Shown here: piece after piece, positions 53,101-62,603 of the stretch
Layout of the letters: each line of letters opens with the position of its first letter
Position numbering within the stretch: the first letter of the stretch is position 1
NCBI GenBank assembly: GCA_047495785.1
Contig: JBLDXI010000013.1
Location: 4,650,001 to 4,714,000 of the forward strand
Direction: 5' to 3'
Origin: Lepidodermella squamata
Lineage: Eukaryota; Gastrotricha
DNA length: 64,000 bases
Translations under genes and position numbers: made by a program
The notes under the pieces: generated by a model
Database searches by the model: none
What the model was told of the DNA's origin: nothing
What the model saw: the letters and a program-made list of their open reading frames with translations, nothing else

Positions 53101-54883
53101 TTTCACAATTTTGATGACCCGGAAGATATTAAAAAATCTCATGATTTTTCAATTTTTTGAAATTCCATTTCAAGTTTTGATTTTCATTCATAAGTGGTAG
53201 AGCTTCAAAATTCAATTTTTCCAATTTTTCAACTGTATTATTTTAATTTTAACTATACTTCAGGTCACTTTCATCAATGAAGAAACCGGCGAGTACCAAT
53301 TCTACGAGCTCCAGTTCAAATCGGTCCGAGGCTCCCCGCTCCAGACCATCCGCCTAACTACCCCAGTTCGCCTCGCAACTTTCCACTCACTCCTCCTCCA
53401 AAACCCACTCGCTAACGACGTCACTATGTCCGTAACAGCAACAGCCCAGGAACTTCAATTCCCGAGCCAGTTGACGTTGCCAGCCAAAAGCGAGGGAAAA
53501 CTGACGCTGGAGTACAAGCCATTGAAAGTCGGCGAGGTTCGCGGCAAACTAGAATTGTCGCACCCTGAACTTGGCGCCTACGTCTACGACCTGGTTCTCA
53601 ACGCAATAACGCCAGCGCCTGAGAAGCAGCTTGTTTTCACGACCAGTCTCGGCCAGTCTCAGGTTCAGCAGGCCGTTTTTCTGAATTTCGCGAAACAAAA
53701 AACGGAATATTCATGCAAAATCGAACACGCTGATTTCCACGTCGATAAAACGGTATCAGCAGCTGCGAGTACGCAGAACGCTGGTACGGAGGTTAGCATC
53801 GATGTGACATATGAGCCGAGCCAGCAGGGCGAAGTTCGAACGCAGATGTTGGTTTCATCGACGGTGGGCGGCGATTACGTGTTCCCGATTGTGGCGACCT
53901 GCACGCCGCCTAAGCCGCAGGGGCCGTTTGTAGTGTCGGCCGGCAGCCAGACGGCGATCATTTTCCGCAATGTTTTCCATCAGTCGGTCACGTTCAGCTT
54001 CCACGTTGACAATCCGCTGTTCCACGTGGCGAAAGCGACGGAAACTGTTCGAGCCGGCAAAGACTGCAGGTAAACATAATTTTTTTGAGAACTTTTTTAT
54101 TTTTCTTTTCCTATCGAGTCGCGCTATTTCGGTAGAGGAAAATTCGGGGATTAAAACAATCAACCCCCCATATTTTTATGATATACGGTTGCGGAGATAT
54201 TCCAGTTAAAAGTTGGTCACGTGACCTTACCTGTTGTCACACCTGAGTGATTATCTCAAAAACGGTGATAGCTAGGTAGCCGCTCTCAAAGAAAAAGGTC
54301 ATCAGCGGGATGATATCTACTTTGAAACACATCCACATTGGTGACAGGTGATAATAATTTTTGCGAAATCCATTTTGATGGCATGAGATAACTCTAGGCT
54401 CGTCACACTTTTTTATTCACTCTCAAAAAATTTGTTTTTTTTTGTTTTGAAAAACCGTCTGGCTGAATTGAGAGGTTTCAATGCCCAAGAAAGAGCTATT
54501 TAATTTTCCGTTGGCCAGGGTACCAGAAAACTGTACAACAGTCCCAATTTATAGCTCAACTTATTTCGATAGTGTTGAAACAATTTTCTTTTATTTTTCA
54601 GGATAATGATTGGTTTCGACGGGGTACAAGATGGGTCGCCATCGACTGGAAAACTGGTCATCGCAACGTCCGCAACGCCCCCACCTGCGGGCCCAACCGG
54701 AGGCGGTTCGCAGTCTGAGCGAGCAGCCGCAGCCGCAGCTGCAGCCGCTGGTATGTTCCATCTTTATTGTTTCGAATTTTCCGACATTTATATTTCAATA
54801 TTTTTCCAGCTGCTGCCGCCGCAGCTCAACAGCAAGCGATCGGTGCCAACCAATGGGTCTACTACCTGAGAGGGGTGTCGTAA
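32164..54883 (+). CDS. HYDIN: HYDIN, axonemal central-pair apparatus protein
   Basis: Exons in consistent phase: 32164-37278, 37595-38609, 40773-41612, 41740-41959, 42188-42935, 43116-43211 (probable), 43451-43967, 44032-44085 (probable), 44298-44487, 44722-46372, 47792-50671, 50872-52671, 53264-54069, 54602-54750, 54810-54883; about 5384 residues, near the usual 5100. HYDIN forms part of the C2b projection of motile 9+2 cilia and flagella. Its start region (FQPFPSEIYFQ, FRNNDSVPRLIKV, SPYFKIISP), the run of ASH/MSP-type beta domains, and the end (WVYYLRGVS) are diagnostic. A coiled segment lies near 348-400, an acidic insert near 1225-1400, and the HYDIN adenylate-kinase-like domain near 2080-2140, where the P-loop reads GPPKSGRS. 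Lys/Glu-rich linkers follow to about 2650. Intron 2 begins GCAAGT (GC-AG). Introns 2 and 10 host antisense genes. Confidence 0.96.
39058..39405 (-). CDS. Small tail-anchored-type membrane protein nested in HYDIN intron 2
   Basis: Two exons, 39405-39376 and 39324-39058, phase 0, joined over a 51-base GT-TTTCAG intron; 98 residues. Residues 1-65 are soluble and acidic, with PDVPLIWQGGHL in the middle. The last 20 residues (IYVNFAIIVLYFLIKRL) form one hydrophobic helix followed by Lys/Arg, as in tail-anchored proteins. No signal peptide. An ATAAATAAATAAATAA stretch after the stop can serve polyadenylation. The family is not recognised. It lies antisense to HYDIN and about 1.4 kb before HYDIN exon 3. 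Confidence 0.6.
40375..40562 (+). repeat. Interspersed repeat copy B (HYDIN intron 2)
   Basis: Counterpart of 10635-10856, with the same order of TACCGAAAATTACCGAAC, GGGGTTTCC, TTCTTCGGTTAAATCGCG and ACTTCTGGGA landmarks. Confidence 0.7.
46813..47126 (-). CDS. Secreted tandem-repeat protein, family member 2, nested in HYDIN intron
   Basis: Two exons, 47126-47094 (MNKVLDAMLLI) and 47034-46813, phase 0 over a 59-base intron; 84 residues. Exon 1, intron length and exon-2 start (AAVAVWSANP) match the genes at 362 and 56907. After residue 32 there are four 9-residue units (SARLSLEEP, TARLSIDEP, SARLSLEEP, SARLLLDGS) and a basic tail (NIKGGR). It is antisense within the HYDIN intron 46373-47791. 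As the shortest, least expanded copy, still at an intact HYDIN locus, it may be closest to the ancestral state. The signal peptide has an Asp at position 6, which weakens its hydrophobic core. Confidence 0.72.
46864..46971 (-). repeat. 27-base repeat, four units
   Basis: Four diverged 27-base units coding the 9-residue SARLSxEEP repeats of family member 2. Its unit is homologous to the expanded array at 55992-56774. Confidence 0.85.
47191..47668 (-). promoter_or_regulatory. Promoter region of secreted repeat gene 2
   Basis: On the minus strand a TATA-like CTATAAATTA lies at 47200-47191, about 70 bases before the ATG. ATGCAAA lies at 47224-47218. Two copies of a motif reading GTAAAYATTGAAAGGAGC lie at about 47540-47514 and 47666-47637, the first followed by CGTATGAT and the second by TGGGTTAACAG. 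The core GTAAACA fits a forkhead-type site; this is inference. Confidence 0.6.
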
Positions 54884-55227
54884 GGAAACATCCTGAAGGA
54901 AAACTTACCAACAAAATTGATCTCATTCATTATACTCCAACTGTGATATCATTTTTAATAACAAATCCATTCATTATAAATGATTTTATTGCAACGTATG
55001 TATTGCTTATAATCTTAGCGATTTTAAAATGATAGGTAACACTGCTTATGATTTTCTCTGAGCAACACGATACTGTGATTTTTGACTGATGGTATACTTA
55101 TACAAAGATCAAACAGGCGTCTGTCATTTGAAATATTCGTAATATATTTAAAATAAAGCAATTGCTTATCTATCCAGTAAAATGACCAGAAATGCGAACA
55201 CGTCTAATTTCTGTTTAAAATAATGCC
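54884..55227. other. HYDIN 3' untranslated and flanking sequence
   Basis: After the HYDIN stop comes AT-rich sequence with no gene. From about 54816 through 55345 it is almost identical to 58718-59255, a recent duplication carrying the last HYDIN exon and the prolyl hydroxylase 3' end. Confidence 0.8.
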
Positions 55228-55355
55228 TCATACGTCTTCTACTTTCCTGAACCTCAACCAGTCAGGTACAGTAAAATCGTCCAGGGAAAAGTTCTCAGTA
55301 GAGTTCGAGGAACAAGGCCTGTTAAGGAACTGACCGCCGATTCGGAACCAGTTCC
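55228..55355 (-). pseudogene. Prolyl 4-hydroxylase alpha 3'-end fragment
   Basis: The minus strand codes WFRIGGQFLNRPCSS, then NFSLDDFTVPDWLRFRKVED-V and a stop, matching the last 40 or so residues of the gene at 59134-59988. Upstream the similarity stops with no acceptor site, so this is a broken end brought along with the HYDIN 3' end. Confidence 0.8.
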
Positions 55356-55988
55356 GCCAGATTCAACATTATTGAGATACAGCACAAGCATTGAGATACA
55401 GCATAAGAGTCGCCAATCGACCGCCCAACTCCCTGTTTTCAACTTTCGAGGAGAAGTAGTCAGAATGAGGCCTGTAATGGCCTCCTATACCGTAATTTCC
55501 ATCTTGGAATCAAGGTTTGTGTAGTTCAGTTTAACATACATAAACATAATTCGACGCTCAAAATTGAAAAGTAACCTATCAGATTGTTCTAATGATAAAT
55601 GTGCCACAAATAAGCGATGATAGTCTTGATTTTGAGTCATGAATAGCTTGAATGATTGAATAATTTCCCCACGTTTTCGACGATCTCTGAATTTTTCGCT
55701 GAAAATTTGAACGAAGGAAATTGAAGTTCACTTTGCAAGATGCCCACCACAAACTTTATTAAAATACCATTCACTCGGATCAATTCAATTGAATAATTTA
55801 CCAACACCATCAAACATGATATGCTAGGCACGAAATTCACGATTTTACGAAGTGGCTGACGCTAAAACCCCACACTGGTTTCTCTAAAGCTAACGTTGAT
55901 AAATATATATAGTACTCATTATTTCACGCAACGATTGCTCTCAGGTTTTCGTAATGCTCGTCCTCTATTGGCGGTCTTAAGGCGGTCC
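55356..55988. other. Duplicated HYDIN-intron sequence, no gene
   Basis: Bases from about 55540 onward resemble 46440-46790, the HYDIN intron part downstream of repeat gene 2: matching stretches include GACGCTCAA..ATTG, GATTTTGAGTCATG, CAACACCATCAAACATGATA and CTGGTTTCTC. This marks the left part of the duplicated block. Confidence 0.7.
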
Positions 55989-56907
55989 TCAGGGTACCTC
56001 GATGGAGAGACGAGCTGAGGGTTCCCCAACCGCGAGACGTGCTGAAGGTTCCTCGATGGAGAGACGAGCTGTGGGTTCCCCAACCGCGAGACGGGCTGAA
56101 GGTTCCTCAATCGAGAGACGAGCTGAGGGTTCCCCAACTGCTAGACGAGCTGAGGGTTCCCCAACCGCGAGACGGGCTGAAGGTTCCTCAATCGAGAGAC
56201 GAGCTGAGGGTTCCCCAACCGCGAGACGGGCTGAAGGTTCCCCAACCGCTAGACGAGCTGAGGGTTCCCCAACCGCGAGACGGGCTGAAGGTTCCTCGAT
56301 GGAGAGACGAGCTGTGGGTTCCCCAACCGCGAGACGGGCTGAAGGTTCCTCGATGGAGAGACGAGCTGTGGGTTCCCCAACCGCGAGACGGGCTGAAGGT
56401 TCCTCGATGGAGAGACGAGCTGAGGGTTCCCCAACCGCGAGACGTGCTGAAGGTTCCTCGATGGAGAGACGAGCTGTGGGTTCCCCAACCGCGAGACGGG
56501 CTGAAGGTTCCTCGATGGAGAGACGAGCTGTGGGTTCCCCAACCGCGAGACGGGCTGAAGGTTCCTCGATGGAGAGACGAGCTGTGGGTTCCCCAACCGC
56601 GAGACGGGCTGAAGGTTCCTCGATGGAGAGACGAGCTGTGGGTTCCCCAACCGCGAGACGGGCTGAAGGTTCCTCGATGGAGAGACGAGCTGAGGGTTCC
56701 CCAACCGCGAGACGGGCTGAAGGTTCCTCGATGGAGAGACGAGCTGAAGGTTCCTCAATCGAGAGACGAGCTGAGCCAGTTGGATTCGCGCTCGTGGACC
56801 ACACAGCTACTGCGGCCTGAGAAAATTACCTAGTTTTACAACAAAACATGAACCTATCACGGAATGAAACTTACTACTAGCAGCATTGAAACCAAACGCT
56901 TGTTCAT
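55989..56907 (-). CDS. Secreted tandem-repeat protein, family member 3 (9-residue repeats)
   Basis: Two exons, 56907-56875 (MNKRLVSMLLV) and 56816-55989, phase 0 over a 58-base intron; 286 residues. The mature part begins near VWSTSANPTG, then has 29 exact 9-residue units, mostly SARLSIEEP alternating with SARLAVGEP (some start TARL), and ends SARLSIEVP-stop. There are no Cys or aromatic residues in the array, and one Arg per unit. If processed at single Arg it would yield many near-identical nonapeptides; alternatively it is a disordered structural or coat protein. The opposite strand is also open (about 272 codons) but lacks a signal peptide and homologous splice structure. The gene sits in a duplicate of the HYDIN intron block. 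Confidence 0.72.
55992..56774 (-). repeat. 27/54-base minisatellite, 29 units
   Basis: 29 units of 27 bases, largely organised as 54-base dimers (SARLSIEEP + SARLAVGEP). Dimers are nearly identical, showing recent homogenisation. A few adjacent SARLAVGEP units without their partner mark unequal exchange points. The related array in family member 2 has only four units. Confidence 0.97.
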
Positions 56908-56980
56908 TCTGCTAGAAGTGGATTTAAGAGTAAGAGAAATACAAAATTGAAATGATGAAATATGCATTCGTTACCCCCAA

Positions 56981-57391
56981 TTTTATAAGCCTGACTGATT
57001 CAACCTTGCATCTGTATAAATATTCCTGATGTTTCACGTGAAATTCACCTTTTGTTCACATGTGAAATCATCAACGGGCGAAATTGAAGGCTTACTGTCA
57101 GTTAGTATGGCTATTTACATTGTTAGCGTTAACTTGGTAAATTTTCTGACGCAATATTTATGCTTATAAAACTTTCTCGAACTTTGAACGGGGATAGCTT
57201 TCGCATCCCTTCTCATACGGCTCCTTTCAATATTTACTCAAGATTCAATTATGATGAATTATATCTTGTTTAAAAATTGTCTTCTTGACTCGATAACAGC
57301 GAAATTCTACTTGCTTGTACACGTTTTTCGAGCTGAGAAGCGCGATAATTTTGCTCCTGTTAACCTAGCTCCTTTCAATATTTACTGAATA
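56981..57391 (-). promoter_or_regulatory. Promoter region of secreted repeat gene 3
   Basis: On the minus strand TATAAAA lies at about 56988-56982, roughly 75 bases before the ATG. ATGCAA lies at 57011-57006. Two GTAAATATTGAAAGGAGC motifs lie near 57240-57214 and 57385-57359, followed by CGTATGAG and TAGGTTAACAG. The arrangement matches gene 2; bases 57000-57596 are a copy of the HYDIN intron 47200-47791. Confidence 0.6.
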
Positions 57392-57596
57392 GTCAAATAA
57401 AATACATCCGCTGTAAGAATTGTCTTCCCCGCAGGAATAATTAATTAATCAGGTTAATCTAATCTCTAGGGCAGGAATAATAATATGATAATAACATTAT
57501 CATAATATTATTATATCAAGTTTTCAGCATGCAAAAATTGATGATTAAATTGAATGCTTATATAATTATGAACTTGGACAATTTTTTCCATTTCAG

Positions 57597-58535
57597 ACCC
57601 TCCTGATCGAGATAACCGACCGCGACCCTGGCAACAACCCCGGCGGTATCCCGTACCGCCTCGTTGCCGAAGGTTGTGCGCCAACCATCAACAATTCCGA
57701 CTACCGCGACGTCTTGGAAGAGCGCACCATCATCAAAAGCATTATGGTCTCAGTGTCAGGACAAGCGAGTCTCAGTGATAAAACCGACGATTTTGAATAA
57801 ACGAGGCCAACCCGCTTTAATTTTCCGCCGGACCCTGCTAGGGTGTTCAGACGAGGCGACGTTCGAGCCGTCAAACGACGGAACTCTACCATCGAAAGTC
57901 ACGATTGATATAACCGACCCAGTCTCGTGTTTCCGGGTCGAATCCCTCCAACCGACCCCGCTGGAAATTACCGAAATCACCGATGATTCACCCCCAGTTA
58001 CAGCCTCAAAGACAAAAGCGATAACTGAGACAGTCTTAGTCGGAAAAACTGCGTTGTATAAGGTGATTTTCACGCCAACCAGCGCTGTTCGTTCGATAGG
58101 CGGGGTGCGGATTCGCGTTGAAGATAACCCATACGAAGACACGGTTATCCAGCTGATCGGCGAGTCTTACGACGAGAATCACAGACGCGCCCTCGCCCCC
58201 GCCGAAAATCAGATTCGCCCCACTTGACCTGGGCGATATTTACGGGAATATCTAACTCCACGTGTCGAACGCGAATCCTGAAAACAGAATTTTTCATACA
58301 ATCGCGGTTAAGCGAGGGGTTTGCTGCCGTGGTGTCACTTCGAGTTACCGGATTGTGAGTATTTAGTCAAGCGGAATATTAAGCTACTCAGGCCTCAGGG
58401 CCTGCCCGCCGACAGCCGGGCTCCTAGCTGGACCCTAAAACCCGCGCGATTGAGTTCAGCGTAGCCGGGGTCAGAATTACTACAGCCAAAATTATCTCTG
58501 TTTTGAACCCGACGAATAAACGGTACCACTTCGAA
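57597..58535 (+). pseudogene. HYDIN exon duplicate with internal deletions
   Basis: This copies the exon starting at 47792 in three blocks: 57597-57747 matches 47792-47942; 57768-58174 matches about 48379-48785; 58203-58535 matches about 49750-50075. The gaps between are deletions, a stop appears inside the third block (ATCTAAC for ATCCAAC), and the copy ends abruptly. Identity to the source is very high, so the duplication is recent. Confidence 0.92.
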
Positions 58536-58717
58536 TGGGTCAGCACTGATACACTGATACACTGATTTATTTTTGCAATTTGTCTCGCGACGTTTAGCAA
58601 TTAAAAAGGGTCGAGGCGCCTCACCACTGATATAGTATATTGTTCTAGTTCACAGGCAATGCTTCTAGTATATTTTACGAAATTAAAATGAGAGCTATTT
58701 ACGACCTCACAGGGTAT
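58536..58717. other. Junction sequence between duplicated blocks
   Basis: About 180 bases beginning with a short ACTGATAC tandem (58548-58567). It is not related to the HYDIN locus as far as can be seen. It joins the copy of the mid-HYDIN exon to the copy of the HYDIN 3' end. Confidence 0.6.
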
Positions 58718-59133
58718 AGACGCAGCTCAACAGCAAGCGATCGGTGCCAACCAATGGGTCTACTATACCTGAGAGGGGTGTCGTAAGGAAACATCCTGAT
58801 GGAAAACTTACCAACAATATTGATCTCATTCATTATACTCCAACTGTGATATCATTTTTAATAACAAATCCATTCATTATAAATGATTTTATTGCAACGT
58901 ATGTATTGCTTATAATCTTAGCGATTTTAAAATGATAGGTAACACTGCTTATGATTTTCTCTGAGCAACACGATACTGTGATTTTTGACTGATGGTATAC
59001 TTATACAAAGATCAAACAGGCGTCTGTCATTTGAAATATTCGTAATATATTTAAAATAAAGCAATTGCTCCTTATCTATCCAGTAAAATGACCAGAAATG
59101 CGAACACGTCTAATTTCTGTTTAAAATAATGCC
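58718..59133 (+). pseudogene. Copy of the last HYDIN exon and 3' flank
   Basis: Starts with sequence coding the final QQQAIGANQWVYY and carries a small insertion (TACTATACC for TACTACC) that breaks the last codons. It then follows 54884-55227 almost base for base. Confidence 0.9.
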
Positions 59134-59988
59134 TCATACGTCTTCTACTTTCCTGAACCTCAACCAGTCAGGTACAGTAAAATCGTCCAGGGAAAAGTTC
59201 TCAGTAGTTTTTGAGGAACAAGGCCTGTAAAGGAATTGGCCGCCGATTCGGAACCATTTGTTAGTCACCCATTTTTCACCCCGCAAAACTGGACATCCGC
59301 TGTGGAGCGTCCGCTCATCTGCCACCTCGTTTTTGCGATAGTTGTACCAGAAAATACCGGCCTTCTTAGGAATAAAATCATGCCATAACACGACAAGCGG
59401 GTCCAAGTTGATAACTTCTTCCTTCACTGGTGATAGAATCAGCAAAGGATGCCGACCTCTGTCATCGTAGCGGCAGAAGCGTTTCGGGTCTCTCGCGAGG
59501 GCTTTTAGCTGCACATTTGCTTCGCCATCTCGACATATCTCGTACTCTGATGTCGCTGCTAATTTCTCGGCCGCGGACATCCTTTCCTCCAGAGGCTTTG
59601 TGTCGAAGTCATTTGGCTCGGCAGGTGTTTTCACCTGGGACATGTAGTAATTCTTCCAAGAAGTCAGGTGTTTTAGCAAGTTATCATCGGTTCTTGGCAT
59701 CTTGTTTAATGCAAGGTTGCAAAGGAAAAGAGCCTCCAATTTTTTACCAAGGCCGAATGCGGCGTACTGCATGTAGTCGAGGATTTCCGATTCTCGTATC
59801 GAGCCAATTTCGCTGGCATATGTACTGTTGAAAACTCGCCAAGCATTGAGCGCTGCTGCGTAGAGTTCTTCGAACTTCTTGGCATCTGACAGTTCCTGCA
59901 ACGGTTTGTACGCTTCGTAGAGTTCAGTTGAAGTTTCTGAACCAGTTGACAACTTGAACGTTAGCAAAAGGATGAGGGCAATACTCAT
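59134..59988 (-). CDS. Prolyl 4-hydroxylase alpha subunit, internally deleted
   Basis: A 284-residue open frame. Residues 1-16 are a signal peptide (MSIALILLLTFKLSTG). Then come parts of the N-terminal and peptide-binding region (LALNKMPRTDDNLLKHL, EEYEICRDGE-like segment near 148-155) and the linker entering the catalytic domain (LDPLVVLWHDFIPKK, ending at 209). It jumps directly to AGIFWYNY, TLHSGCPVL and GEKWVTNKW of the domain's second half. The HxD iron ligands and everything between are missing; the distal His and the 2-oxoglutarate-binding Lys remain. Normal alpha subunits are about 500 residues, form ER tetramers with protein disulfide isomerase and hydroxylate collagen. This copy should be inactive, and the join lies at a PKK-coding microhomology. 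It may be a pseudogene. Confidence 0.75.
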   Translation of the reverse strand: MSIALILLLTFKLSTGSETSTELYEAYKPLQELSDAKKFEELYAAALNAWRVFNSTYASEIGSIRESEILDYMQYAAFGLGKKLEALFLCNLALNKMPRTDDNLLKHLTSWKNYYMSQVKTPAEPNDFDTKPLEERMSAAEKLAATSEYEICRDGEANVQLKALARDPKRFCRYDDRGRHPLLILSPVKEEVINLDPLVVLWHDFIPKKAGIFWYNYRKNEVADERTLHSGCPVLRGEKWVTNKWFRIGGQFLYRPCSSKTTENFSLDDFTVPDWLRFRKVEDV

Positions 59989-60035
59989 TGTAAAAACTTG
60001 ATAACCAGATTTTTGGAGTACTAATGGTTGATGAA

Positions 60036-60357
60036 ATTGAGCACTATAAGTTTATATCCAACGTTTCGGTTATTTTCCATAACCTTCTTCAAGGATATCA
60101 AGGGTAACATTTCCGCATGAAGTTGATATTATAAAATTAAGGCGGAAATTTTAAATTAGCGTTAGTGAGGATTATAAGCCTAATCTGATCCAGTAAGTTG
60201 AGCTATTCTAACTAAAATTTTCTCGGCTTGTTCGACTGCACTTCTCATGAAAGATGGACTCCGTGAAGAGTTTCGCCTTAATCGAATCGAATTGGTATCC
60301 CTGAAGATGGTTATGAAAAAGAACCGAAACGTTGGATATAAACTTATAGCGCCCAAT
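60036..60357. repeat. Inverted repeat with hairpin arms upstream of the prolyl hydroxylase start
   Basis: Arms of about 64 bases at 60036-60098 and 60294-60357 are inverted, imperfect copies of each other around a 195-base centre. Each arm reads, in its own direction, CTGAAGA-like sequence, a GGTTAT...AACC hairpin, then GAAACGTTGGATATAAAC. The same structure recurs at 61723-62044 and 63410-63731. This looks like a foldback element or two head-to-head short interspersed elements. Confidence 0.75.
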
Positions 60358-60410
60358 CTCTTTGTAAAAGGATGTATAATAGGTACTAATAGTCAGTAAT
60401 TTTTACATCT

Positions 60411-60638
60411 TTGCGCCCGAATGAATTTTTTAACCGCTATTTGTTGAATCACCTGCCTGTGTTATTGAATGATGACTGCGTAGAGTTCTTACATCTTTGT
60501 AGTCCGTTAACGCACGCAGCGAACCTATCTGAAGGATGGCGGTCATTACAAAGCATGACAATGGACGGCACCGCAAATAATAAGACTCTCAAGGAGAACT
60601 CGGCGAGCTTCATAGTATCTGAGGATGGAAAAGGCTGA
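60411..60638 (+). other. Open frame in the array unit, possible JmjC-like fragment
   Basis: A 75-codon frame without its own ATG near the start (it opens at a TTG) that includes EFFNRYLLNHLPVLLND, reminiscent of the segment before the JmjC fold (xFFxxYLxxxxPVxL), and EGWRSLQSM. It recurs at 62098-62325 and again from about 63785 to the window end. Splice sites could not be placed. It may be an exon fragment captured in the amplified unit, or chance. Confidence 0.2.
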
Positions 60639-60916
60639 AACGATCGAATTACTTGTGGTCTAATATTTCTCACCTTCAGTTCTATGTATCAGGTGCTTCA
60701 CCAAATCTCAACTTTTTCATATCAATATTGATGTAACATTGCTCTCACAATTTTTAAGTGCTATGCTATGCTTGCGCTTGGATTTCAGGATAGATGAGCG
60801 ATCAGTATGTGAAGGATCCAGCCTATAAATTCATGTCAATCTTGCAGTTTCTCTCGAAATTCTCGCCGGCAAATATAACGTGAACGCTCATATGATGGAT
60901 CGCCCTTCTGGCACTA

Positions 60917-61675
60917 TCAGACCCCAGAAAGTTTGGAAACGCCCAACAAGCTGCCGGTGCTCAGCCGAGGGACTAACAAGTATGGCAAAGAGTTAAAGCA
61001 GGCTTGTCGAAATTTAGCCGTTGCTTTTTCGATCAGCTGTGTGCCGTACTTCTTAGGAATAAAATCATGCCATAACACGACAAGCGGGTCCAAGTTGATA
61101 ACTTCTTCCTTCACTGGTGATAGAATCAGCAAAGGATGCCGACCTCTGTCATCGTAGCGGCAGAAGCGTTTCGGGTCTCTCGCGAGGGCTTTTAGCTGCA
61201 CATTTGCTTCGCCATCTCGACATATCTCGTACTCTGATGTCGCTGCTAATTTCTCGGCCGCGGACATCCTTTCCTCCAGAGGCTTTGTGTCGAAGTCATT
61301 TGGCTCGGCAGGTGTTTTCACCTGGGACATGTAGTAATTCTTCCAAGAAGTCAGGTGTTTTAGCAAGTTATCATCGGTTCTTGGCATCTTGTTTAATGCA
61401 AGGTTGCAAAGGAAAAGAGCCTCCAATTTTTTACCAAGGCCGAATGCGGCGTACTGCATGTAGTCGAGGATTTCCGATTCTCGTATCGAGCCAATTTCGC
61501 TGGCATATGTACTGTTGAAAACTCGCCAAGCATTGAGCGCTGCTGCGTAGAGTTCTTCGAACTTCTTGGCATCTGACAGTTCCTGCAACGGTTTGTACGC
61601 TTCGTAGAGTTCAGTTGAAGTTTCTGAACCAGTTGACAACTTGAACGTTAGCAAAAGGATGAGGGCAATACTCAT
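60917..61675 (-). pseudogene. Prolyl 4-hydroxylase alpha, 3'-truncated array copy 2
   Basis: Residues 1-209 are identical to the gene at 59988. The reading then continues YGTQLIEKATAKFRQA, which fits the normal continuation of the catalytic domain (IEKA..KFRRA-like). It soon loses similarity (LPYLLVPRLSTGSLLGV) and stops at 252 residues. All catalytic ligands are absent, so no activity is expected. Confidence 0.85.
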
Positions 61676-62603
61676 TGTAAAAACTTGATAACCAGATTTT
61701 TGGAGTACTAATGGTTGATGAAATTGAGCACTATAAGTTTATATCCAACGTTTCGGTTATTTTCCATAACCTTCTTCAAGGATATCAAGGGTAACATTTC
61801 CGCATGAAGTTGATATTATAAAATTAAGGCGGAAATTTTAAATTAGCGTTAGTGAGGATTATAAGCCTAATCTGATCCAGTAAGTTGAGCTATTCTAACT
61901 AAAATTTTCTCGGCTTGTTCGACTGCACTTCTCATGAAAGATGGACTCCGTGAAGAGTTTCGCCTTAATCGAATCGAATTGGTATCCCTGAAGATGGTTA
62001 TGAAAAAGAACCGAAACGTTGGATATAAACTTATAGCGCCCAATCTCTTTGTAAAAGGATGTATAATAGGTACTAATAGTCAGTAATTTTTACATCTTTG
62101 CGCCCGAATGAATTTTTTAACCGCTATTTGTTGAATCACCTGCCTGTGTTATTGAATGATGACTGCGTAGAGTTCTTACATCTTTGTAGTCCGTTAACGC
62201 ACGCAGCGAACCTATCTGAAGGATGGCGGTCATTACAAAGCATGACAATGGACGGCACCGCAAATAATAAGACTCTCAAGGAGAACTCGGCGAGCTTCAT
62301 AGTATCTGAGGATGGAAAAGGCTGAAACGATCGAATTACTTGTGGTCTAATATTTCTCACCTTCAGTTCTATGTATCAGGTGCTTCACCAAATCTCAACT
62401 TTTTCATATCAATATTGATGTAACATTGCTCTCACAATTTTTAAGTGCTATGCTATGCTTGCGCTTGGATTTCAGGATAGATGAGCGATCAGTATGTGAA
62501 GGATCCAGCCTATAAATTCATGTCAATCTTGCAGTTTCTCTCGAAATTCTCGCCGGCAAATATAACGTGAACGCTCATATGATGGATCGCCCTTCTGGCA
62601 CTA

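Noticed and set aside
56002-56820. Plus-strand frames of 264-272 codons across the 27/54-base array
   Set aside because: Antisense shadows of the repeat gene; the minus frame has the signal exon, splice sites and promoter.
59430-59831. Plus-strand 133-codon frame, repeated in each array unit
   Set aside because: Antisense to the prolyl hydroxylase frame, which carries clear family motifs.
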